Shown piece after piece: positions 1 through 9,752 of a stretch of 64,000 bases of DNA (position 1 is its first letter; each line of letters starts with the position of its first letter). Below the pieces are notes generated by a model. That model did not search any database. It was not told the origin of the DNA and saw only the letters and a program-made list of their open reading frames with translations. The translations under genes were made by a program, and so were the position numbers. The DNA lies in contig NZ_JAMYWY010000001.1 of NCBI RefSeq assembly GCF_024159265.1, forward strand, positions 1,736,001 to 1,800,000. Reading direction: 5' to 3'. This DNA is from Paenibacillus sp. 1781tsa1. Its GTDB lineage: Bacteria; Bacillota; Bacilli; Paenibacillales; Paenibacillaceae.

Positions 1-1
1 C

Positions 2-1495
2 AACACAGAGACACGCGATCTGGCACATTATCACACGGGTGACCTAACCTCCAGGATATGGACTTCAGCCAAGGAAGCACAGAAGGGGATAAACCAACAT
101 GGCATTGAACTAGCAAAAAATATCATTCAGCTGATTCTTGCCTTTGCTTACTTCAGCTGGGTGAACTTGCCGTTGTCGTTGGCTATCATTGCATTCACGT
201 TAATCTATCCTCTTGTAACGGTAGGATTGGGTAAACGTCTGCAGCGACAGCATGATCAGTTGAATGCCAGTGCAGCGTCAAGAGATGAGATGCTAACTGA
301 AATCATCCAAGCCCCAGTTGAGATCCGAAGTTACGGACTCGCGGGTTATGTTCATCATCAATTTAAAGATCGAATGGATCAAGTGTTCAGACATACTATG
401 TCTGTATCTGTATTACAACGTCTTTCGGAAGCAGCCGGACGGGTCTCGACCTATGGTGGCATGATTCTGATTCTCTATTTAGGTGGCATGCAGGTACTGA
501 ATGGACATATGGATGTAGGAGGCCTGGCTGCTTTTCTGGTGGCAAGCAGTCAGTTAACTCGTCCAATTGAGTCGCTATCCGGGCTTTGGAATGATTTTAT
601 TGGTTCTGCTTCTCACGCATCCAGAATCTTTGAAGTACTGGATTTGGAGAGAAAGGATGGGGCTGCTAATACAAGTACCAATACATATGTACGTTCCGAT
701 ACGCATTTAGAGCAGCTTGAAAAGCAATCTAAACCGGGTGGCATCAACGTGCAGCATGTGTCTTATAGGTATGCGGAGCAAGAAGAAGTGTTAACGGATA
801 TTTCTTTTGAGGCCAAGAAAGGAAAGCTAACTGTAATCACTGGGCCAAGTGGATGCGGGAAAACCACGTTATTGAAGTTAATAGCCGGATTAGATAGACC
901 TGTTACTGGCTCGATCCAGGTCATGAATCAGAAGAATTCACTGAATGGTGTGAACGAAGTTCACACAACACATGTCAATCAGGTGTATGTTCCACAACAA
1001 GCCTTTATTTTCACAGGTACAGTGGAAGAGAATATTGTTTTTGGACAAGAGGGGGTATCTGCCGATCAAGTAGAGGTTGCAGCCCACATGACGCATGCAC
1101 ATGACGCGATTATGCGTCAATCGCTCGGTTATGGGACAGAGCTTCGGCCACAAGGCGGGACGATGTCGGGTGGAGAGCTTCAGCGTATTAGTTTGGCCAG
1201 AGCGATGCTGAGGAACCCGGATATTCTATTGTTGGATGAACCGACGTCATCTCAAGACCCTTTACATGAGCAACGATTGAATGATCTCTTGGCGAGAATT
1301 ACTGCTGACAAAGGCACAACGGTCATTGCAGTTACTCATCGATTATCGCTGATAGAACGGGCGGATCAGGTCATCTATATTCAGAAGGGACGCGTCGAAG
1401 ATACGGGGACTCATCGTGAATTGCTGGATCGTGCAAACGGATATCGAAGCTATATTGCGGAGCAGGATACGGAAGTGGAGGGACAGCATGAGTAA
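2..1495 (+). CDS. ABC transporter, fused permease/ATPase subunit A (5' truncated by window)
   Basis: The reading frame is open from base 2, so the start lies upstream; 497 residues are visible. The first part reads as the end of an exporter-type membrane domain, with an HTGDLTSRI stretch at the left edge and hydrophobic segments to about residue 200. The nucleotide-binding domain has Walker A GPSGCGKTT (about residue 280), signature MSGGELQR (about 387), Walker B ILLLDEPTSSQD (about 407-418) and an H-loop histidine in AVTHR. It overlaps the next gene, another half-transporter, by 8 bases, so the two probably form a heterodimeric exporter in the cytoplasmic membrane. The substrate is unknown. 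An internal GTG at 161 is not the true start because homology continues upstream of it. Confidence 0.9.
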   Translation, partial: NTETRDLAHYHTGDLTSRIWTSAKEAQKGINQHGIELAKNIIQLILAFAYFSWVNLPLSLAIIAFTLIYPLVTVGLGKRLQRQHDQLNASAASRDEMLTEIIQAPVEIRSYGLAGYVHHQFKDRMDQVFRHTMSVSVLQRLSEAAGRVSTYGGMILILYLGGMQVLNGHMDVGGLAAFLVASSQLTRPIESLSGLWNDFIGSASHASRIFEVLDLERKDGAANTSTNTYVRSDTHLEQLEKQSKPGGINVQHVSYRYAEQEEVLTDISFEAKKGKLTVITGPSGCGKTTLLKLIAGLDRPVTGSIQVMNQKNSLNGVNEVHTTHVNQVYVPQQAFIFTGTVEENIVFGQEGVSADQVEVAAHMTHAHDAIMRQSLGYGTELRPQGGTMSGGELQRISLARAMLRNPDILLLDEPTSSQDPLHEQRLNDLLARITADKGTTVIAVTHRLSLIERADQVIYIQKGRVEDTGTHRELLDRANGYRSYIAEQDTEVEGQHE

Positions 1496-3437
1496 CAAGA
1501 TTGAAGATGCAGCATATGCCGATGATGTTGGAATGAAGAGCAGTCATGAGAAAAGTGGAGCAAATGAGATAAATGAAAATAATGAAATAGAAGTTGATCA
1601 TCAGATGAACGAAAGTCATGTTCCAGATGACCCAAAGCAAGCTGTATCACTGGCAACGGTATGGCCCGTTATTTTTCGATGGATGAAGCCTTATGGATTA
1701 GCTGTAGTGATCTTGCTCATTTTTATTGCAGCAGATGCAATCTTCGATTGGGGACTTGCCTTCGTACAGGGATTCTTCGTGGATGCCATTCATGATGGGG
1801 GACAGGAGCAGCTTAATGCTACGGCATTGATCTTTATCGCCATTCTGGCAGGGTTTATCGTATTGCTCGCGATGCATCGGTATGTGCTGGTATGGCTCAA
1901 GGAGTCTATGCAACGGGACATGTCGATGGATCTGTTGAAACTGTTGAACCGGATGCCCTATTCCTGGGTGCGCAGACAGAAGTCCGGGGATGTGATGCTT
2001 CGCATCAAAGAGGACACGAAGCATGGTGCAGAAGTTGTGGAGGCTATTGCAGAGGGTGTTACGGTTGTGTTCATCATTGCTCTATCGCTGGGATACTTGT
2101 ACAGAGCAGATGCATGGGTTGCGGTTATCGCCTTGGTAAGTGCAGGGGCAATCTGGTTCACGGCGAGGTTGTATGATCAGCGAATTGTACATCTGTCCGA
2201 TGAGGTCGAATCCAGAGAAGGCGAGTCCCAAGAACAGATACAGCAGTATGTTGAAGGGATACCGGTGATTCAGATGTATGATGCTTCACCGTGGTTTCTC
2301 ACTCGCTTTCGAACACAACAACAATCACTGAATCGTGTTCAGGCCAAGTTACAGATGACACTGAGCATGTCGGATAACGTGGCGATGGCGGTGTTTGGTC
2401 TGGCTCAATTGGCAGCGTTGTTCCTGATTGCTCTGTCAGCGGCTAGGGGAACTCTGTCTCCGGGCATGGTTGTCGCAAGTAGTCTGCTCTTTGAATTGGT
2501 GGTGTGGCCAGTACTCGGCTTGTCTAGCCAGTGGAGTCAGATGCAAGCCAGCGTGGGAGCATTTGGACGTATCTCTGCATGGTTGAAATTGGCGGAGAAC
2601 AAGAAGACTGACGCATCTAATACTAAGCACGAGGAGTTTGCACAGGGAATTTGTAACCAAGATCAAGGGAGTACACAAAAAGGGGCACACAAAGAGAACG
2701 AAATTACCATGCTACGTCTTCAACAGGTTACGTTAACCGATGAAGACAGTGGTCGGAAGATTTTGGATCAGATTACGCTTAATCTGGTTCCTGGTGAACT
2801 GGTTGCTGTAGTTGGCGCCAGTGGTGCTGGCAAATCTACACTGTGCCAAGTGTGTGCAGGGCTGATCGAGCCAACAAACGGAAGCGCATTGCTGGGTGAT
2901 CAACATGTTGCAGAGTATATAGAGATGGATGATCAATCCAAGCTGACGTATATGCCGCAGACACCAACTTTTTTTACAGGAACGATCGAAGAAAATATTC
3001 GTCTGAGTTCAGACGTTACATTGGACAGAGTGAAGCTTGCGGCAAAGCAGGCAGGTTTGCATGAATACATTGAGGCTCAGGAAGGACAATACGCAGCCAT
3101 GTTGCAAGAGAAAGGCTCCAATATATCTGGAGGACAACAGCAGCGACTGTCGCTAGCCAGGCTCTTTATGAGGTCATCCGATCTGTACATCCTGGACGAA
3201 CCAACGTCATCACTGGATATTCAGACAGAACAGAGGGTGATGAATCACTTGCTGAACTTTATGAAAGGCAGAATCGGGTTGCTTGTCACACATCGCATGG
3301 AGATCGCTCGTCAGTGTTCTCGTATCCTTGTAATGGAGAAAGGCCGAATTGCCGAGGATGGGACGCATGAACAGTTGATGCAGAGGAAAGGATTGTATTA
3401 TCGGATGAATGCAAAAGCAGCAGTTGTAGATAAGTGA
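1488..3437 (+). CDS. ABC transporter, fused permease/ATPase subunit B
   Basis: This 649-residue half-transporter is the likely partner of the preceding gene. ATG 1488 is chosen because GGAGGG lies just upstream and the gene overlaps its neighbour by 8 bases; an upstream ATG at 1416 would lie deep inside the other gene. Order: an acidic, hydrophilic N-terminal tail of about 50 residues, about six membrane segments (about 60-340), a variable charged linker, then the ATPase domain with Walker A GASGAGKST (about 442), signature SGGQQQR (about 547), Walker B LYILDEPTSSLD (about 566-577) and the VTHR H-loop. Both members carry consensus signature motifs, so neither ATPase site looks degenerate. Substrate unknown. 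Confidence 0.9.
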   Translation: MSNKIEDAAYADDVGMKSSHEKSGANEINENNEIEVDHQMNESHVPDDPKQAVSLATVWPVIFRWMKPYGLAVVILLIFIAADAIFDWGLAFVQGFFVDAIHDGGQEQLNATALIFIAILAGFIVLLAMHRYVLVWLKESMQRDMSMDLLKLLNRMPYSWVRRQKSGDVMLRIKEDTKHGAEVVEAIAEGVTVVFIIALSLGYLYRADAWVAVIALVSAGAIWFTARLYDQRIVHLSDEVESREGESQEQIQQYVEGIPVIQMYDASPWFLTRFRTQQQSLNRVQAKLQMTLSMSDNVAMAVFGLAQLAALFLIALSAARGTLSPGMVVASSLLFELVVWPVLGLSSQWSQMQASVGAFGRISAWLKLAENKKTDASNTKHEEFAQGICNQDQGSTQKGAHKENEITMLRLQQVTLTDEDSGRKILDQITLNLVPGELVAVVGASGAGKSTLCQVCAGLIEPTNGSALLGDQHVAEYIEMDDQSKLTYMPQTPTFFTGTIEENIRLSSDVTLDRVKLAAKQAGLHEYIEAQEGQYAAMLQEKGSNISGGQQQRLSLARLFMRSSDLYILDEPTSSLDIQTEQRVMNHLLNFMKGRIGLLVTHRMEIARQCSRILVMEKGRIAEDGTHEQLMQRKGLYYRMNAKAAVVDK

Positions 3438-3571
3438 GCTCGTACGAAATAATTAATGGACACGATTTGCGGAATTATATTTATCCTTATTTAATGTACG
3501 AACCGTATGAGAGATCACATTTAAAAACGAAATTGGAGTTAGTTAATTCATTCAGATATCGAAGAGTGCTC

Positions 3572-3601
3572 TGCAAAAATTCGCACCCGACATGGTATAA
3601 T
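3572..3601 (+). promoter_or_regulatory. Candidate promoter of the Rpn-type nuclease
   Basis: A perfect TATAAT at 3596-3601 is preceded by TG at the extended -10 position. The -35 (TGCAAA, 3572-3577) is weak. It lies 26 bases before the ATG of the nuclease gene. The 190 bases between the ABC pair and this gene hold nothing else I can support. Confidence 0.45.
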
Positions 3602-3626
3602 AGAAAGAAACGGAGTTGATGGTCAG

Positions 3627-4482
3627 ATGTCTGATTTGCTCGATCCTCGGAACGATTTTGTTTTCAAACGTATTTTTGGCAGTGAGGAAAATAAAGATGT
3701 CCTGCTGGTGTTCTTGAACCGAACGTTTGCAGAATCGGGGGGAACAGCCGCTGACGGAGATTGTACTTCTCAACCCGTACACAGATAAAGATGCTCCACT
3801 AGATAAACAGTCCATATTTGATATTTGGGCGAAAACAGCTGAAGGTAAATTGATTAACATTGAGATGCAGTTATTTAATAAATACGATATTGAAAAGCGG
3901 ACCCTATACTATTGGAGCAAGCGTTATTCCAGTCAGTTGCAGGAAGGCCAAACGTACAAGGAACTGAAAAAGTGTGTGACCATTAATATTTTAAATTACT
4001 CGTTTATCGCGAACGAGCGTTATCATAATGTGTTTCATCTGAGGGAAGACCACACCGGACTTGAACTGAGTGATGATCTTGAAGTGCATTTCATGGAGCT
4101 GTCCAAGCTGGACGATCAATCCGTTCCGGTGGTGGGTGGGCTGATCAACTGGCTTTTGTTTCTGAAAGGTGCGGATAGATCCAATTGGGAGGTGTTGCAA
4201 ATGAACGAACCGACTTTGAAGAAAGCAATGGATACGCTGGAGTTCTTGAGTCAGGATCGGGAGGCGCGTCGTTTGTATGAAGAACGGCAGAAGTATCTGC
4301 ATAATGAAGCTTCGATGATTGAGTGGGCTACGGAACAGGGAATAGCCAAGGGATTAGTAGAAGGGGAAAAAAGAAAGGCGATTGAGATTGCGAAAAATAT
4401 GCTTTCTTTTGGTATTGAAATTTCAGTGATTGCCCAAACAAGTGGTCTAACTGCGTCTGAAGTTGAGGCGTTGAAAGATTAG
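3627..4482 (+). pseudogene. Rpn family recombination-promoting nuclease/putative transposase, frameshifted
   Basis: The N-terminal frame from ATG 3627 encodes the family hallmark LLDPRNDFVFKRIFGSEENK and then runs out of frame. From about 3743 the next frame carries the rest of the family (LTEIVLLNPY, GKLINIEMQL) to the stop at 4482. The break sits on a run of six G at 3737-3742; with five G the frames join smoothly to give a 284-residue protein of normal family length. Rpn proteins have a PD-(D/E)XK nuclease fold, and the IEMQ segment is the expected catalytic strand. The C-terminal third is helical, charged and lysine-rich. It has its own TATAAT promoter and a terminator. One extra G could be a real mutation or a sequencing error. 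Confidence 0.85.
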
Positions 4483-4538
4483 AAGCGCATCCAGTACAAA
4501 ACAGTCGCTGGGTGGCTTAGGTTTTTTCAAAATGAATG

Positions 4539-4580
4539 CAATCGTTTTGTCCAACTAGGGCAGGACGATTGTTTTTATTT
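4539..4580 (+). terminator. Rho-independent terminator after the Rpn gene
   Basis: A 14-bp stem with G-U pairs (4539-4552 with 4558-4571) is followed by a T-rich tail. The other bases of the 310-base gap before recQ show no gene. Confidence 0.7.
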
Positions 4581-4792
4581 TAATGAAGAAGCTTTAAACG
4601 TTTTACAGTAAAACGCGGTTGCTCATTCGGGGCTGGGCCGTTAAACTAAAGGGAGCGGCGTTTGCTTGACGGACAAGTCATGAGAACGCCATTTTGTTGT
4701 CAAGGATGCGGTATATGAACCGCTTTCGGATGTCAGAATCGGATCGGACCAAGCTGGTGGAAGAACACCGGTGATAAGTAAGGAGTCTTTAC

Positions 4793-6673
4793 ATGAGTGT
4801 GCAAACACCTACTATTGAAGAAGCGCAGGGTCTCCTGCAAAAATATTATGGCTACCCCGACTTCCGTGAGGGACAGAAAAAAATTGTAGCCAGCCTGCTC
4901 GAACGTGAAGATACGCTCGGCATTATGCCAACCGGGGGCGGTAAGTCGATCTGTTATCAGATCCCCGCCCTGTTATATTCGGGACTGACGCTTGTTGTCT
5001 CCCCATTGATCTCATTGATGAAGGACCAGGTCGATGCGTTGACGACCGCCGGAATTGCTGCCGCGTATATTAATAGTACACTTAGCGGCAAAGAAGTGAA
5101 TGATCGCATCCGCGCGGCGCAGCGCGGTGAGCTGAAGTTGCTCTATGTCGCGCCTGAGCGACTGGAGCTGGATTGGTTCCGCGAGGAGATGGGCTATTTG
5201 CCAATCTCTTGCGTTGCCGTGGATGAGGCCCACTGTGTATCGCAGTGGGGTCATGATTTTCGGACAAGCTACCTTGCGGTAGCGCCGTTTGTGGACAGTT
5301 TGCCGGAGCGGCCGGTGGTTGCGGCCTTTACGGCTACAGCGACGCCCGAGGTCATGGGCGATATTCTGCGGCTGCTGCGTTTGCAGGATCCGCAGACGTA
5401 TGTGACTGGACTTGGGCGGGATAATCTGGCGTTTAGCGTGCTGCGCGGCGAGAGCAAGAAGGATTTTGTCCTGAATTATGCGCGCGAGCATGCCAGCGAG
5501 CCGGGTATAGTGTACGCCGCGACCCGTAAGGACGTGGACGATCTGCATCAGCGTTTGTTGCAGGCGGGATTGCCTGCTGGGCGCTACCATGCTGGAATGA
5601 CGGATGATGAACGGGCCCATAGCCAGGAAGCTTTTTTGTACGATGATATTCGAGTGATGGTGGCAACGAATGCGTTCGGGATGGGGATTGATAAATCGAA
5701 CGTGCGTTACGTTATTCATAACAGCATGCCAAAGAACATGGAAGCCTACGTGCAGGAAGCGGGGCGTGCGGGACGGGACGGAGAGCCCAGTCAGTGTATT
5801 CTGCTATTCGGGGCACAGGACATTATCACCCAGAAGTTTCTGATTGAGCAGAATCCGATGGAGGGCGACCGCAAACAGAACGATTACCGGAAGCTGCAAC
5901 AGATGGTGGATTACTGTTACACGACCCGCTGTCTGCGCAGTGCACAGCTGGACTATTTCGGTGAGGTGCATGACGATACACCTTGCGGTATTTGCAGTTC
6001 CTGTACGGACGACCGCGAGCTGGTAGACATGACGATTGATGCGCAGAAAATATTCAGCTGCATTCACCGCATGCGTGAACGGTATGGTGTATCGCTGGTC
6101 GCTTCGGTGCTCAAAGGCTCCCGTGCCAAAAAGGTACTTGATTATGGCTTCAACTCTCTGCCAACCTACGGTGTAATGGGTAATCGGACAGAGCGCGAGA
6201 TATCGGAGATCATCAACGTGATGGTATCGGAAGGATATCTGATGCTGTCCGAGGGGCAGTATCCAGTTGTACGTCTGCAACCACTTGCGGTGGAAGTGCT
6301 CAAAGGTCAACGTGAAGTGATGCAACGTGTCGTCCGCAAGACAGCGGCGACGGCTTCCGGTACGAATTATGGCGGACGTCGTGGACGCGATGCGATGCCA
6401 TCTGCGGTTAACGAGACGGTATTCGAACAATTGCGTCTGATCCGGCGTGATTTGGCGGCGAAAGAGCATGTGCCATCCTACATTATCTTCAATGATGCGA
6501 CCCTGCGTGAGATGAGTGTGGTATGTCCACAGACAGAACGAGACATGCTGGATATCAAAGGGGTGGGTGAGGTCAAGTATCGCAAGTACGGACTGCCGTT
6601 TCTGGAGTTTTTCCAAAAGCAATCGGGCGAAGAAGTCGATACAGATGATGATGCATTTTACGAGTTTGAGTAG
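4793..6673 (+). CDS. recQ: ATP-dependent DNA helicase RecQ
   Basis: A 626-residue superfamily 2 helicase that unwinds DNA 3'-5' in recombination and fork repair. The start has an AAGGAG site 10 bases upstream. Motif I is PTGGGKS (46-52) and motif II DEAH (144-147), followed by the RecQ aromatic-rich loop CVSQWGHDF. The second helicase lobe ends in a conserved AGRAGRDG motif. The zinc-binding domain shows four cysteines (CYTTRC then CGICSSC, about 375-410), followed by a winged helix and an HRDC domain near 535-605. The tail is acidic. Length and domain order are those of full-length RecQ. It stands alone, not in an operon with its neighbours. Confidence 0.95.
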   Translation: MSVQTPTIEEAQGLLQKYYGYPDFREGQKKIVASLLEREDTLGIMPTGGGKSICYQIPALLYSGLTLVVSPLISLMKDQVDALTTAGIAAAYINSTLSGKEVNDRIRAAQRGELKLLYVAPERLELDWFREEMGYLPISCVAVDEAHCVSQWGHDFRTSYLAVAPFVDSLPERPVVAAFTATATPEVMGDILRLLRLQDPQTYVTGLGRDNLAFSVLRGESKKDFVLNYAREHASEPGIVYAATRKDVDDLHQRLLQAGLPAGRYHAGMTDDERAHSQEAFLYDDIRVMVATNAFGMGIDKSNVRYVIHNSMPKNMEAYVQEAGRAGRDGEPSQCILLFGAQDIITQKFLIEQNPMEGDRKQNDYRKLQQMVDYCYTTRCLRSAQLDYFGEVHDDTPCGICSSCTDDRELVDMTIDAQKIFSCIHRMRERYGVSLVASVLKGSRAKKVLDYGFNSLPTYGVMGNRTEREISEIINVMVSEGYLMLSEGQYPVVRLQPLAVEVLKGQREVMQRVVRKTAATASGTNYGGRRGRDAMPSAVNETVFEQLRLIRRDLAAKEHVPSYIIFNDATLREMSVVCPQTERDMLDIKGVGEVKYRKYGLPFLEFFQKQSGEEVDTDDDAFYEFE

Positions 6674-7197
6674 TATGCAAGGGTATAATCAGATATGAGC
6701 AAGTTGGGATGAAGTGTGAATTGTGGTTACATTCGCGCTTTCAGGTCTTTGAGGCTCATGTGCGTAAAGCTTAAATGATTGTAGAGATGCTATATGTCTA
6801 TCCAGAGGATATCTTCAAACCTGTCGAAAGCCGGAGCGCAATTAAGTTTGAAATGGACTTGGACTATAGTGTGTCTCTGTATTGTGGACAAATTAAGGTG
6901 AATTGTCTTTCAAAGGGTGGACATTGGCGATAGGGATATCTGAAAGTAGCATGTACAATATATAGTTTTATTTAGTTGATTGCGCACTGTATGTTGTGTT
7001 TTTGGTTTGGCGGGGTGTATATGTCTTTTTGAAAAGAGTGTCCACTCTTTGAAAGACAAAAGTTGGATATGTCCATGAGAGATGGAATGGCTAGTTCAAA
7101 AGAGGTTTAGATGAACAGCATCCGGGGCAGGATGGCTGTGCAGGTTTACTTTTACCAAAAAAATATGGTCTGGGTGTCCAGGCAAAGGTTGTGAACC
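6674..7197. other. 524-base intergenic region
   Basis: No convincing gene on either strand. It contains the inverted-repeat element described separately and is otherwise AT-rich, with no clear terminator after recQ. Confidence 0.6.
6903..7059. repeat. 157-bp element with 21-bp terminal inverted repeats
   Basis: Bases 6903-6923 and 7039-7059 are inverted copies matching at 20 of 21 positions, separated by 115 bases of AT-rich sequence with no gene. The arms read TTGTCTTTCAAAGGGTGGAC and its near complement. Size and layout fit a MITE-like element or a looping operator; I see no clear target-site duplication. Confidence 0.6.
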
Positions 7198-9240
7198 ATG
7201 AAGGTTATTCTTTCTACATTAAATGCAAAGTACATCCATACCTCCTTGGCCTTGCGGTGTCTGAAGGCGTACAGTGAGAAGGATTTTGATATTGACCTGG
7301 CGGAGTATACGATCAAAGACCCTGTGATGAACATAGTGTCTGATCTATACCAGCGCGGGGCGGACGTGATTGGTTTCTCGTGTTACATCTGGAACATCGA
7401 AGAGACGATCAAGGTCATTGATAATCTGAAAAAGGTTATGCCTGACGTGAAAATTCTGCTGGGCGGGCCGGAAGTGTCCTACGACACGGAATATTGGATG
7501 AACCGGATTCCCAATGTTGATTTCATCGTGATGGGTGAAGGGGAAGAGACGCTACATCAGCTGTTGACGGAGCTGGAGGGAAGCAAGAAGTTCCACTTTG
7601 TCTATGGACTGGCGTATCGCAAAGGGGAAGAAGTCATTCTCATGCCAGGACGACCGAAGGCGGACCTGAACGATCTGCCGTCACCGCACCGTTTTGAAGA
7701 GGATATTCCGGAGCTTGGGAAGCGGGTTGTTTATTTTGAGACCAGTCGGGGCTGTCCGTTCAGTTGTCAGTTCTGTCTGTCCAGTATTGAGGTCGGCGTG
7801 CGGTATTACGATATTGAGCGGACGAAATCGGATATTCTGTACCTGATTGAGAAGGGCGCGAAGCTGATCAAGTTTGTAGACCGGACGTTTAACATCAAGC
7901 GGGATTATGCGCTCGAAATGTTCAAATTCCTGATCGAGAATCATCAGGGGACGGTGTTCCAGTTTGAAATCACAGCGGACATTATGCGTCCCGAGGTACT
8001 GGATTATCTGGCAGAGAATGCGCCGCCGGGCACATTCCGCTTCGAGATCGGGGTTCAATCCACGAATGATCCGACAAATGAACTGGTGAAACGCCGCCAG
8101 AACTTTACCAAGCTGAGCCGGACCGTTAACAAAGTCAAAGCCAGTGGGAAAATCGACCAGCATCTGGATCTCATCGCCGGACTGCCGGAGGAAGATTACA
8201 ATACGTTCCGCAAGACGTTTAACGATGTATTTGCACTGGGGCCAGAAGAGCTTCAGCTTGGATTCCTCAAAATGCTGCGTGGTACGGGTCTGCGTCTGGA
8301 TGCAGAGAAGTACAACTATACGTATATGGATCACGCGCCGTATGAGATTTTGGGCAGTGATGTGCTGCCGTTTAGCGATATTGTACGCTTGAAGCGGTTG
8401 GAAGATGTGTTGGAAAAATACTGGAACGCACACCGGATGGATCATACGTTGAAATATCTGATGGAGCAGGAGTTCAATTCGCCGTTTGATTTCTTCCAGG
8501 CGTTCGGGGATTACTGGGAGGGTCAGGGCTGGCAGAAGATTGGTCACCAACTGGAGGATCTGTTTACTCGTCTGCACAGCTTCCTGGAGTCGCGGAATAC
8601 GCCGCATATGGATATCGTTCTAGGTTTGATGAAGCTGGATTATTTCCTCGGCCACAAATACAAACCGCGCAAAATCTGGTGGGAAGATCCGCTCCAGAAA
8701 GACCAATGGGCGGGTTACATGAAAACGTTGGCTGAACGTCCGGAAGACGTTCGTCTGCCACGTGTTGCCGGTGCCGCTGGCACGGCATGGCTGGAAAGTA
8801 GCGGCACGGGTCCGAGTGCCGCTGTGGGAAGTTCGGCTGCTGCCAAGGAAGACTCTGCCGCGGATGCGGCGGGTATGATCGGCAGCGAAGCCGGGGGGGC
8901 AGCGTCGCTCCCTGCGGGCGACGCAACAGGGTCTGCCGCGGATGGAGCGGCAGACGGGGAAGACGGCAACGCTTCGCGTGCGTTGCCGATGACCTCGGCC
9001 ATGACCGCACAGACGGTCATGGGTGCCCGTGCTTTCGCCGACCTTGGTCTCGGCGAAAAAGAACTGCAGAAGCACACCGTACTGGATGTGCTTCCGTTCC
9101 GGCTTGAGCGTGTGTTAGCTGGCGCCAGCCCGCTTGCCGCGAAAGGCCGGACGCTGCTGGTCGTTGTGTACCAGCAGCATGAAGGGCAGCAGGCGCAGTA
9201 TTACACGCTGCCGCTGGGAGAAGAAGCCGCTGCCATGTAG
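7198..9240 (+). CDS. B12-binding domain radical SAM protein (DUF4080-type)
   Basis: 680 residues, ATG preceded by AAAGG. Residues 1-130 resemble a cobalamin-binding Rossmann domain (ILLGGPEVS at 87-95; VMGEGEETL at 111-119). The radical SAM cluster motif is C186-x3-C190-x2-C193 in RGCPFSCQFC, followed by a TIM-barrel-type core to about residue 400, then the DUF4080-like region. Such proteins cleave S-adenosylmethionine to drive methylation or rearrangement; the substrate of this family is not established to my knowledge. Odd feature: residues about 515-600 are an Ala/Gly/Ser/Asp-rich, GC-rich low-complexity insert before a conserved C-terminal stretch. It is monocistronic and followed by a cluster of hairpins. 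Confidence 0.88.
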   Translation: MKVILSTLNAKYIHTSLALRCLKAYSEKDFDIDLAEYTIKDPVMNIVSDLYQRGADVIGFSCYIWNIEETIKVIDNLKKVMPDVKILLGGPEVSYDTEYWMNRIPNVDFIVMGEGEETLHQLLTELEGSKKFHFVYGLAYRKGEEVILMPGRPKADLNDLPSPHRFEEDIPELGKRVVYFETSRGCPFSCQFCLSSIEVGVRYYDIERTKSDILYLIEKGAKLIKFVDRTFNIKRDYALEMFKFLIENHQGTVFQFEITADIMRPEVLDYLAENAPPGTFRFEIGVQSTNDPTNELVKRRQNFTKLSRTVNKVKASGKIDQHLDLIAGLPEEDYNTFRKTFNDVFALGPEELQLGFLKMLRGTGLRLDAEKYNYTYMDHAPYEILGSDVLPFSDIVRLKRLEDVLEKYWNAHRMDHTLKYLMEQEFNSPFDFFQAFGDYWEGQGWQKIGHQLEDLFTRLHSFLESRNTPHMDIVLGLMKLDYFLGHKYKPRKIWWEDPLQKDQWAGYMKTLAERPEDVRLPRVAGAAGTAWLESSGTGPSAAVGSSAAAKEDSAADAAGMIGSEAGGAASLPAGDATGSAADGAADGEDGNASRALPMTSAMTAQTVMGARAFADLGLGEKELQKHTVLDVLPFRLERVLAGASPLAAKGRTLLVVVYQQHEGQQAQYYTLPLGEEAAAM

Positions 9241-9260
9241 GTGCAGCGGCCTTCTACAAG

Positions 9261-9468
9261 CTGCATGGCCAATTGGCATCATGCAGAAGGGAGAGGTGCC
9301 ACGGCTTTGCGGTCGTGGCACTTTATAGGCAGGCATCACGGCTACGCGCGGGTGATGCCTGCAAGTGATGAGCACCGCGTCAATGAACGTGGTGCATCTT
9401 CATAAGGTGCTTGCACCCATCGGGCGCAGCACCTCACCCTTACGCGGCTTGCCATTGAATAAGCCGCG
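9261..9468. repeat. Six consecutive unrelated hairpins
   Basis: Stem pairs in order: 9261-9267/9280-9286 (7 bp); 9296-9303/9314-9321 (8 bp); 9329-9339/9352-9362 (11 bp, perfect); 9372-9380/9387-9395 (9 bp with one G-U); 9405-9411/9428-9434 (7 bp); 9443-9450/9461-9468 (8 bp). Each stem has a different sequence and loops are 6-16 bases. The block is GC-rich and starts 20 bases after the radical SAM stop. No poly-T follows any hairpin directly. It may be a structured 3' UTR or an undescribed RNA. Confidence 0.7.
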
Positions 9469-9509
9469 CTCTTGCTTTACTTTTACAGCATATATGTTCC
9501 AAAAGCATA

Positions 9510-9556
9510 GGAAGGTCGTCTGATTCCCTAGTGGATGAAGAAGGGCCTTCCTTTTT
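9510..9556 (+). terminator. Candidate terminator
   Basis: GGAAGG (9510-9515) pairs with CCTTCC (9546-9551) and is followed by TTTTT. The stem is short and the loop long, so support is moderate. Confidence 0.4.
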
Positions 9557-9740
9557 GTTTTTGCGAATTTGGTTCATCAACATAACCTTTCCAGATGAAG
9601 GAGTTTCCTATAAATAAATATGCTACTACTGAAAAGGCGATTACCATAACAAAAGGTTCCGCTGAGTTACTATACCCTCCATATCCCATATAACCCAGCA
9701 AATATTGAACGGATCGTCGGATTAGGGCAGAACGTGGGAA
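9528..9740 (-). pseudogene. Possible remnant of a small membrane protein
   Basis: The minus-strand frame is open from 9857 to 9528, but its upstream half overlaps the recombinase remnant on the other strand. The downstream 70 residues look more natural: a GYGGYSNSAEPF stretch, one hydrophobic segment (MVIAFSVVAYLFIG) and a charged tail. No start or ribosome site belongs to this half. It may be the C-terminal end of a gene cut when the recombinase arrived. Function unknown; it may be fortuitous. Confidence 0.25.
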
Positions 9741-9752
9741 GCCAAACAAAAA

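Noticed and set aside
3434..3619. A 61-codon frame after the ABC pair
   Set aside because: Its start overlaps the upstream stop, no ribosome site, and the sequence contains the TATAAT promoter of the next gene.
5012..6622. Long minus-strand frames inside recQ
   Set aside because: They lie wholly within a well-supported helicase gene and encode histidine/arginine-rich antisense sequence.
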